From an uncultured Spirochaetaceae bacterium (GTDB taxonomy: Bacteria; Spirochaetota; Spirochaetia; Treponematales; Treponemataceae), in the NCBI GenBank assembly GCA_902796985.1, contig CADBRC010000031.1, forward strand, positions 1-11,786: a stretch of 11,786 nucleotides of DNA, written 5' to 3'. The notes beneath the pieces were generated by a model. It worked only from the letters and a program-made list of their open reading frames with translations, was not told where the DNA came from and searched no databases. The translations under genes were made by a program, and so were the position numbers. Shown here in pieces: positions 7,049 through 11,786 of the stretch (within the stretch, counting starts at the first letter, position 1; the number at the start of each line of letters is the position of its first letter).

Positions 7049-8554
7049 TTATTCCTCTTCAAATGCAAACTCTACGCCACAATTCGGGCACTTCGTCATA
7101 CTGAGGCTTATCTTGGCACCGCACTCCGGACAGAAGTACTCCTCCTCTTCAGCCTCCTCCTGCACGTTGTCTGCGCTGGAAGCATCCTCCTGCTCCTGAC
7201 TGACAGCATCCCCGTCCTCAGGCTCCTCATCCGCAAATACTACGTTCTCACTTATGACCTTGTTGACAAGCGCGATGTCATCTTCGGTCAAGCCCTCCAC
7301 GGTCTTTATGCTGCCATCAGCGACCGCGTCACTGAACCTCTGTATGTCATCATACCCAGCCTCCTTGAGGATACCGGCTATACGCTCATCGATTCCAGGC
7401 AGCTCGGCAACGGAGACAACCTCCTCATCCACAGACCGGAACAAATCCTCGGCAGCCTTGAGGGTACTGCTGGAATCGACAAGGTCAAGTTCGGCAACCT
7501 GAGCTTCAGTCTTGACATCGATGTTCCACTTGCACAGGCGGTTAGCAAGATTGACGTTCATGCCGCCCTTTCCGATTGCAAGGGAAGCCTGGCTCTCGCT
7601 GACAACTGCCAAAGCCTCCTTCTTGTCATAGTCCTGAATGTAAACCTTCTTGACCTCGGCAGGCTGCAAAGCGGCCGCGATGAACTCCCTGGGGTCATCC
7701 ACATAAGGCAACACATCGATTTTCTCGCCCTCAAGCTGCTTGATAACGTTCTGAATGCGCACGCCCTTGGGTCCGACACAGGCTCCGACGGGATCGACAT
7801 CGCTCTTGTTGGAATAGACGGCGATCTTAGTCCGGTAACCGGCATCGCGGACAATATTGAACACTCCGACTGTTCCGTCAGAAATCTCCGCAACCTCCAT
7901 GCTGAGCAGGTTCTGTACGAGCTTGGCATCAGACCTGCTCAAGATGAGCTGGACACCATTCTGCGTCTTCTTTACGTCAACAACGACAGCCTTTATCTTG
8001 TCTCCCTTCTCATAGGTTTCACGGGGACTCTGGAATTTTTTGAGCAGGACAGCCTCCACACCGTCGCCGGCCCTTTCAATCTCCACGTAGATGTTCTGAT
8101 TCCTTTCCCTCTGATAGATTCCGGCAATGACATCACCCTTCCGCCTCTCGTATTCTTTGTAAAGGCTCTCCCTGAAACTCTCGTTCAATGCCTGGTGGGC
8201 CGTCTGACGTCCCTGCGTAACCGCGGACCGGGCAAAAGTGTGCGGGTCAATCGGAATGTCAAGCTCATCGTCTATCTCGCATTCATCGCTGAGAGCTTTC
8301 GCCTCCTCCAGTTCTATCTCCGTAGACGGATCATAAACTCCGTCAACAACAACTTTCCTTGAATAAACGTCTATGCCTGAAAGATCATCCTTGAACTTAA
8401 CGATGCAGTTCTCGTTGTGACCAAAGGTCTTCTTATAGGCGGCCTTGACCATATCTTCAATCGTCTGTTTAATCGCATCATCGCTCATCCTCTTCTCTGC
8501 CTGCAGGGCACGGATGGCTTCGGCCATATTCGGCTTTTCGGCCTTTTCTGACAT
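7049..8554 (-). CDS. nusA: Transcription termination/antitermination factor NusA with a C-terminal zinc ribbon
   Basis: NusA binds RNA polymerase and nascent RNA, slows elongation and aids hairpin-dependent termination. Domains are in normal order: N-terminal polymerase-binding domain (about 10-135), S1 domain (about 136-205), KH1 with GACVGPKGVRIQNV (257-270), KH2 with SLAIGKGGMNVNLANRL (324-340), and a helix-hairpin-helix repeat from about 380 to 437 (SVAELPGIDERIAGILKEAG). A strongly acidic linker (about 440-473) follows, then an unexpected zinc ribbon, CPEC (475-478) and CPNC (489-492), giving C-x2-C-x10-C-x2-C. This terminal module is absent from the well-studied NusA proteins of E. coli and B. 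subtilis. GAGAGG six bases before the ATG, overlapping the end of rimP, supports the start. The gap from rimP is 11 nt. Confidence 0.96.
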   Translation of the reverse strand: MSEKAEKPNMAEAIRALQAEKRMSDDAIKQTIEDMVKAAYKKTFGHNENCIVKFKDDLSGIDVYSRKVVVDGVYDPSTEIELEEAKALSDECEIDDELDIPIDPHTFARSAVTQGRQTAHQALNESFRESLYKEYERRKGDVIAGIYQRERNQNIYVEIERAGDGVEAVLLKKFQSPRETYEKGDKIKAVVVDVKKTQNGVQLILSRSDAKLVQNLLSMEVAEISDGTVGVFNIVRDAGYRTKIAVYSNKSDVDPVGACVGPKGVRIQNVIKQLEGEKIDVLPYVDDPREFIAAALQPAEVKKVYIQDYDKKEALAVVSESQASLAIGKGGMNVNLANRLCKWNIDVKTEAQVAELDLVDSSSTLKAAEDLFRSVDEEVVSVAELPGIDERIAGILKEAGYDDIQRFSDAVADGSIKTVEGLTEDDIALVNKVISENVVFADEEPEDGDAVSQEQEDASSADNVQEEAEEEEYFCPECGAKISLSMTKCPNCGVEFAFEEE

Positions 8555-8565
8555 ATCAAACCTCT

Positions 8566-9042
8566 CTAGTTATGAATAAATTTTGCTTTTGCTATATCGC
8601 CGTATTGTATGCACGTTTCACTATCACCGAGGGCAAGCGTCAAAGCTTCCCTTGTGGAAGAGCGGATGACGCCCTTCACCCAGTCGCTGACATTCCTGTC
8701 CCAGACCCGTATCTCACGACCTTTGAAAAGCTCGAACTCGGCAGCATTCTTTATGTTTCGCTCGGTTCCGGGAGAACAAACCTCCATGGAAAGATTGTCT
8801 TCCGTGATGTCATCCCTCTCTTTCTGAAGAAGGGCAAGTATAACCGGCTGCAAGGCGTGATGTGCCTTTGAGCAATCGGAAACGGAAACATCCTCCACAC
8901 CATTTCTGGAGATTACAGCCGTAACATGGACGTTTCCTTTCTGAGGCACGACCTGAAGCTCCACAAGCTGCAGCCCTGTCCCTTGTACGGCATCAGCACA
9001 CTTTCTGTAGTATGGTATGCCCTCGTATGGAATATACTCCAA
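8566..9042 (-). CDS. rimP: Ribosome maturation factor RimP
   Basis: RimP assists early 30S subunit assembly. The core is recognisable: ADAVQGTGLQLVELQVVPQKGN at the N-terminus, then ISRNGVEDVSVSDCSKAHHAL, the signature LSMEVCSPGTERNIKNAAEFELFKGREIRVW, and a C-terminal Sm-like fold. The frame is open from TTG 9066, but I choose the in-frame TTG at 9042-9040. That gives a 158-aa protein starting MEYIPYEGIPYYRKCADAV, and a Shine-Dalgarno AGGTAGG (9055-9049) stands exactly six bases before it. The TTGs at 9066 and 9063 lie at the edge of a terminator T-tract and have no ribosome-binding site. Position directly ahead of nusA is the standard context. Confidence 0.9.
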   Translation of the reverse strand: MEYIPYEGIPYYRKCADAVQGTGLQLVELQVVPQKGNVHVTAVISRNGVEDVSVSDCSKAHHALQPVILALLQKERDDITEDNLSMEVCSPGTERNIKNAAEFELFKGREIRVWDRNVSDWVKGVIRSSTREALTLALGDSETCIQYGDIAKAKFIHN

Positions 9043-9048
9043 TATAAA

Positions 9049-9055
9049 CCTACCT
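9049..9055 (-). promoter_or_regulatory. Shine-Dalgarno that sets the rimP start
   Basis: AGGTAGG on the minus strand is followed by six bases and then TTG at 9042. It is the only good ribosome-binding site near the 5' end of the frame and lies after the leader terminator hairpin, so rimP translation depends on transcripts that pass that hairpin. Confidence 0.7.
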
Positions 9056-9064
9056 AAATGCAAC

Positions 9065-9095
9065 AAAAAAGGAGCCTCGTTCCGGCTCCTTTTTT
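9065..9095 (-). terminator. Intrinsic terminator in the rimP-nusA operon leader (symmetric, works on either strand)
   Basis: A perfect 12-bp stem (9065-9076 with 9084-9095; GC core GGAGCC/GGCTCC) with a 7-nt loop is flanked on each strand by six T. On the minus strand it follows the tRNA-Glu gene and lies between the candidate operon promoter and the rimP Shine-Dalgarno. It therefore both ends tRNA transcripts and acts as a possible attenuator for the operon. No gene on the + strand appears to use it. Confidence 0.9.
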
Positions 9096-9116
9096 AAATT
9101 ATTTGATACTGAACTG

Positions 9117-9145
9117 ATGGTAACATTTTTAGAGCGCCTTGTCAA
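9117..9145 (-). promoter_or_regulatory. Promoter for the rimP-nusA-infB operon
   Basis: On the minus strand a perfect -35 TTGACA (9145-9140), a 17-nt spacer and TACCAT (9122-9117) are preceded by TG in the extended -10 position (TGTTACCAT). The expected start is A9110, six bases after the -10 box. That gives a leader of about 68 nt to the rimP TTG, including the terminator hairpin. The promoter begins about 23 nt after the tRNA-Glu 3' end. Confidence 0.75.
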
Positions 9146-9167
9146 CGGCAGTCCAAAAAGCCATCTT

Positions 9168-9239
9168 CATCTCCTACGGGAATTGAACCCATGTTGTCGG
9201 GATGAAAACCCGATGTCCTAACCACTAGACGAAGGAGAC
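9168..9239 (-). tRNA. tRNA-Glu (anticodon UUC)
   Basis: The 72-nt sequence begins GTCTCCTTCGTCTAGTGGTT, the usual start of bacterial tRNA-Glu. It folds into a 7-bp acceptor stem, a D-arm (GTCT/GGAC), an anticodon stem TCGGG/CCCGA with loop TTTTCAT (anticodon TTC), a 4-nt variable loop CAAC, and a T-arm ATGGG/CCCGT with loop TTCAATT. The discriminator base is G. The CCA end is not encoded (ATG is followed by AAG), so it must be added by CCA nucleotidyltransferase. The first acceptor pair appears to be G1-U72 rather than the usual G-C. It has its own promoter and sits upstream of rimP, as tRNA-fMet does in E. coli. Confidence 0.96.
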
Positions 9240-9242
9240 ACG

Positions 9243-9262
9243 GTTCCGTACACAAACGGAAC
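9243..9262 (-). other. Hairpin in the 5' leader of the tRNA-Glu precursor
   Basis: GTTCCGT (9262-9256) pairs perfectly with ACGGAAC (9249-9243) around a 6-nt loop TTGTGT, ending three bases before the tRNA 5' end. It would be part of the primary transcript and could present the 5' leader to RNase P or another nuclease. Its role is inferred. Confidence 0.55.
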
Positions 9263-9268
9263 ATTTAT

Positions 9269-9297
9269 AGGATAGCATTTTTTAATAACGCCGTCAA
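9269..9297 (-). promoter_or_regulatory. Promoter for tRNA-Glu
   Basis: On the minus strand TTGACG (9297-9292), a 17-nt spacer and TATCCT (9274-9269), with TG in the extended -10 position (TGCTATCCT), stand about 30 nt before the tRNA 5' end. The design resembles that of the rimP promoter: TTGAC box, GC-containing then A-rich spacer, and TGn before the -10. The -35 box overlaps the loop of a small inverted repeat (9287-9306). Confidence 0.7.
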
Positions 9298-9306
9298 GAG
9301 GGCGTT
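9287..9306. repeat. Short inverted repeat after the RelA/SpoT-TPR gene
   Basis: AACGCC (9287-9292) and GGCGTT (9301-9306) are perfectly complementary around an 8-nt loop. It lies just after the stop codon of the RelA/SpoT-TPR gene, and its loop overlaps the -35 box of the tRNA-Glu promoter. No T-tract follows on either strand, so it is not a typical terminator. Confidence 0.45.
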
Positions 9307-9319
9307 CTCAGCATTTCCG

Positions 9320-10576
9320 TCACATATCCATGTCGAACTTCTTAAGTATCTTTGCGCGGAGCTGCCTGGTATCCTCGTTATCCAGCCCCAGCTCGAACGA
9401 TTTGTTTATGTCGGCCATCGCCTCTTCATACTTCCCGTTCTCAAAGTAGGATACCGACCTCCTGTAATAGACGTGACTCTGGAAGGGGTCTATCGAAAGT
9501 GACCGGTTGAAGCAGTCTATGGCATCATCGTACTTCTTCAGAACCTCATAGACGATTCCCTGATAGTAGATGGAGCGGAATGCCTTGGAATCATAAGACT
9601 CGCTGAACTTAAAGTCCTCTATCGCTTTGTCATACTCATTCTGGGCAAAAAACGCCATACCCCGGTGCTTCAGGATTACGGACATCATCGAGTCCTGCAG
9701 GACAGCTTTCTTATCCAGAATCTGGGTATATATCGATACGGCTTTATCGAAATTCCCCAGGTTATGCTCATGCAGGGCAGAAAGCACCAGATCATCGATG
9801 CTGCCTTTCTCGTAAATAGACGGCATGGGAGCAAATCCCTTGCCTGCCTTCCCGGAACTGTCTATACCCAGCTCATCATCGGTAATGCGGTCTGCCTTGT
9901 CATAGAAGGTATTACGCCGTATTCCCAGCTCAGCCTGCAGCTTATTCTGGTAGTCCCGGATTTCCTGGAAAATGGTGTCAGCCAGGTTCAAGTTCGCGTT
10001 TATGGCAGCAAGCTTGCGACGCAAAGGCTTGTCGAAGGGATTGAAGTCGGTCTTGTAAATAAGCTCGTGCTCCACCTCCGCCCAAGCATCCTGCAAAATC
10101 GTACGGACCTGAATCTCAAAAACCATGTCCTCAGGGAGAACGGGAGAAAGGTGCTCCACGGGGCGGCAGTCCTCGGGAATCTCAATCAGGACGTGAACAG
10201 ACTCATAGCCGAACTCGCGGAAAGACTGATCATAGCCCTTATGCTCTATTTCACGCACATTCAGGAAACTTCCAAGCTGGGTAACAACGTTTTCCGTGTC
10301 TTCCATGAATGCACATATAATACGGATACCAAGCATATCGGTCAGCGTAACGAGCTTTTCAGTCTGCGAGGACTCCTTGGGCTTCTGTCTTAGTATTTTC
10401 TTATAATAGCTTGGGAAAGATTTTATCCGTGCCTTGTAGGTCGGCATGGACTGGAGGCGGATATTCGCTTTCAGCTTGTTCTCTATCTTCCCGAGCACCT
10501 CACAAAAAACAGGCTCATAACTTGAGTAAAGGCGCTCAATTTTGACTTTCTTGGGAAGCTCTTTCGCATCTCTCAT
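9320..10576 (-). CDS. RelA/SpoT-type nucleotide pyrophosphotransferase (small alarmone synthetase-like) with C-terminal TPR repeats
   Basis: Residues about 30-215 of this 418-aa protein form a RelA/SpoT synthetase domain, which transfers pyrophosphate from ATP to GDP/GTP to make (p)ppGpp. Motifs expected for catalysis are present: RIKSFPSYYKK (50-60), LTDMLGIRI with D80 and R85, GYESVH (123-128) with the base-stacking Tyr, EIQVRT (154-159), and WAEVEHELIYK (165-175). The HD hydrolase, TGS and ACT domains of long RelA/SpoT enzymes are absent. Residues about 266-400 hold about four TPR units, for example NEYDKAIEDFKFSESYD and KKYDDAIDCFNRSLSIDP, which normally bind protein partners. No signal peptide is visible, so it is cytoplasmic. 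It follows flaA after a terminator; no Shine-Dalgarno precedes its ATG and I could not find a convincing promoter. Alarmone chemistry is inferred; ATP pyrophosphate transfer to other nucleotides or to tRNA, known for some relatives, is possible. Confidence 0.85.
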   Translation of the reverse strand: MRDAKELPKKVKIERLYSSYEPVFCEVLGKIENKLKANIRLQSMPTYKARIKSFPSYYKKILRQKPKESSQTEKLVTLTDMLGIRIICAFMEDTENVVTQLGSFLNVREIEHKGYDQSFREFGYESVHVLIEIPEDCRPVEHLSPVLPEDMVFEIQVRTILQDAWAEVEHELIYKTDFNPFDKPLRRKLAAINANLNLADTIFQEIRDYQNKLQAELGIRRNTFYDKADRITDDELGIDSSGKAGKGFAPMPSIYEKGSIDDLVLSALHEHNLGNFDKAVSIYTQILDKKAVLQDSMMSVILKHRGMAFFAQNEYDKAIEDFKFSESYDSKAFRSIYYQGIVYEVLKKYDDAIDCFNRSLSIDPFQSHVYYRRSVSYFENGKYEEAMADINKSFELGLDNEDTRQLRAKILKKFDMDM

Positions 10577-10605
10577 GTATATTCGTCAATGCACAAAAAG
10601 TTACT

Positions 10606-10633
10606 AAAAAGCCGCCCTGCAAAAGGGCGGCTT
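10606..10633 (-). terminator. Intrinsic terminator of flaA
   Basis: On the minus strand AAGCCGCCC (10633-10625) pairs with GGGCGGCTT (10617-10609) around a 7-nt loop TTTTGCA, and the transcript then runs into TTTTT ending at 10606. It lies about 70 nt after the flaA stop and should insulate the abundant flagellar transcript from the RelA/SpoT-TPR gene. Confidence 0.9.
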
Positions 10634-10642
10634 ATTGCTTCA

Positions 10643-10669
10643 TCAGGTACAGGAATATCCTATACCTGA
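10643..10669 (-). other. 12-bp hairpin in the flaA 3' UTR
   Basis: A 27-nt sequence, TCAGGTATAGGA then TAT then TCCTGTACCTGA on the minus strand, forms a 12-bp stem with one G-U pair and a 3-nt loop. It lies between the flaA stop and the flaA terminator, has no T-tract of its own and is nearly symmetric on both strands. It could shield the mRNA 3' end, or serve as a protein-binding palindrome. Confidence 0.7.
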
Positions 10670-10702
10670 CTTTGGAAGCTAAATCTCAACCTAGGCTAGC
10701 AA

Positions 10703-11755
10703 TTACTGAGCGTTAGAGTTGGAGTTGTCGTACAGAGAAGAGGTGAACTCAGACTCCGTAGCTTCCTTGCTCTGCTCGAGGTAGCGGTTGACCTGCTTCG
10801 TTCCGAAGTTGGCCATCTCGCGATCCTGGCGATCCTTCTCCTCCTGGGCGATGATTCCCCACAGGTCCTCTTCGTTGATGTCACGGTCGGTAGAAAGAAC
10901 AGCGAGATCATAGATGATCTTGACATCCTTAAAGTATCCGACATAGTGTCCACCATCATCAGCGGCATCACGGGTAACCTGGAAGCCCTCGAACTTCACA
11001 TAGGGAAGTCCACGGGGATAAATCGGGTACACGCGAATCTCGCGGGCGCGGACATCAGACAGGTAGTTCGGGTTGTTCCAAACGAGGGTCTTCCATCCGT
11101 CGAACAGGAGAGTGCCCATATAGTAGCGGCGAGAAATACCATCCTGATCACCAAGGAGAACATACACCTTGTGAGGATAGTTGTCACCGAACGTCGTGAC
11201 AGAAACAGACTTCAGCGTTCCAACATTGCGGACAACACCGTAGCCGTTGTCAAAGAGGTACTGTCCCTTCTGCTCGTCAGTCGGAGCCAAGCGGTTTCCG
11301 TTGGCATCGGCATCAGAAAGCAGCTCATAAGCCTGAATCTGGAAGGGAGGAACGATCTTCGCGCTGGCATTGTGAGCCCACTTGGGGAACAGCACATAAA
11401 CACCGAGAACGTTCTGTCCAGCGAACGGAACATTGGCGTTCTGGTTCACGGGAGCGGCAACGGTGCGAGAGGTTCCAAGAGCAACAGGCTCCTTGGAAGA
11501 TGAGTTCAGCTCAACTTCCCACTGGTTCAGGGCCAGAGAAGTCTTCATAAGAGCCTTCTGCTCGCTCGTCCAGCTTGATCCTGCAGCCTTCGCATAGTCC
11601 ATCACGGTCCTAGCGTTCTGCGTGGGGTTTCCGTTCTCATCCGCAACAGCATCAGCCGTCAGCAGGGAGAAGTCGATAACAGTTGACTCCCTCGCAAAAG
11701 CAAAGCTTCCTGCCAAGAACATGGCAGCAGTGATTAACATAAAAGTTCTCTTCAT
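10703..11755 (-). CDS. flaA: Periplasmic flagellar filament outer-layer (sheath) protein FlaA
   Basis: FlaA forms the sheath around the FlaB core of spirochete periplasmic flagella. The 350-aa protein begins with a Sec signal peptide: MKR, a hydrophobic stretch to residue 18, and AFA at 19-21 with likely cleavage before RESTVIDF, so the mature protein is exported to the periplasm. Length and features such as STVIDFSLL, WKTLVWNNPNYL, VRAREIRVYPIYPRGLPYVKFEGFQVTRD and YFKDVKIIYDLAVL match FlaA of treponemes as I recall them. The C-terminus is polar (Gln/Glu/Ser/Asn-rich) and no transmembrane anchor follows the signal peptide. AAAGGAG stands six bases before the ATG, and a strong terminator follows, both consistent with high expression. 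No flagellar gene is adjacent inside the window, and the upstream promoter lies outside it. Confidence 0.93.
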   Translation of the reverse strand: MKRTFMLITAAMFLAGSFAFARESTVIDFSLLTADAVADENGNPTQNARTVMDYAKAAGSSWTSEQKALMKTSLALNQWEVELNSSSKEPVALGTSRTVAAPVNQNANVPFAGQNVLGVYVLFPKWAHNASAKIVPPFQIQAYELLSDADANGNRLAPTDEQKGQYLFDNGYGVVRNVGTLKSVSVTTFGDNYPHKVYVLLGDQDGISRRYYMGTLLFDGWKTLVWNNPNYLSDVRAREIRVYPIYPRGLPYVKFEGFQVTRDAADDGGHYVGYFKDVKIIYDLAVLSTDRDINEEDLWGIIAQEEKDRQDREMANFGTKQVNRYLEQSKEATESEFTSSLYDNSNSNAQ

Positions 11756-11761
11756 TCGAAA

Positions 11762-11768
11762 CTCCTTT
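11762..11768 (-). promoter_or_regulatory. Shine-Dalgarno of flaA
   Basis: AAAGGAG on the minus strand is six bases before the flaA ATG (TTTCGA between). It is the strongest ribosome-binding site in the window and confirms the flaA start. Confidence 0.85.
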
Positions 11769-11786
11769 TATACTTTTGATGTAGCC

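Noticed and set aside
9043..9066. Start of rimP at TTG 9066 (166 aa)
   Set aside because: That codon abuts the terminator T-tract and has no ribosome-binding site, while the TTG at 9042 has AGGTAGG at ideal distance and gives a family-like N-terminus.
9287..9306. Inverted repeat after the RelA/SpoT-TPR gene as its terminator
   Set aside because: Six base pairs only, and followed by ATTAAAAAA rather than a T-tract on the minus strand; it also overlaps a good -35 box.
11766..11771. TATAAA on the minus strand upstream of flaA, as a -10 box
   Set aside because: It overlaps the Shine-Dalgarno, so transcription would begin after the ribosome-binding site. The real flaA promoter is probably outside the window.

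Overview
The window looks like chromosomal core-gene DNA of a spirochete, most likely a Treponema of moderate to high GC. The strongest pointer is the last gene, a FlaA-type periplasmic flagellar sheath protein with a signal peptide; FlaA sheaths are a spirochete hallmark. A citramalate synthase, implying an isoleucine pathway, argues against the reduced T. pallidum group and for a free-living, oral or gut treponeme. The genus call is inference from protein resemblance recalled from memory, not from a search.

Apart from a short + strand gene end at the left edge (positions 1-118, probably shikimate kinase), every gene is on the minus strand, so the biological order runs right to left. First comes flaA (11755-10703), closed by a strong intrinsic terminator and preceded in its 3' UTR by a second, near-perfect hairpin. 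Next is a RelA/SpoT-type alarmone synthetase fused to four TPR repeats (10576-9320). A tRNA-Glu(UUC) with its own promoter follows (9239-9168). Then comes a second promoter, an intrinsic terminator lying inside the new leader, and the conserved translation/transcription operon rimP - nusA - infB - rbfA - truB::ribF, followed by cimA.

The operon is tightly packed. The rimP-nusA gap is 11 nt, the nusA-infB gap is 15 nt, infB and rbfA share the A of TAATG, and rbfA overlaps truB by 26 nt. It has the classical bacterial order, and as in E. coli a tRNA gene precedes rimP. The window's most unusual features are in this operon and its neighbours: a candidate leader attenuator in front of the gene for the termination factor NusA; a zinc ribbon added to the NusA C-terminus; a glycine/asparagine/tyrosine/arginine tandem-repeat region in the N-terminus of IF2; a TruB-RibF fusion whose riboflavin kinase part appears truncated; and an alarmone synthetase-TPR protein beside flaA.

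I saw no mobile elements, CRISPR arrays or phage genes. No wholly new multi-gene system is evident. The novelty is in domain architecture and regulatory layout of otherwise conserved genes.
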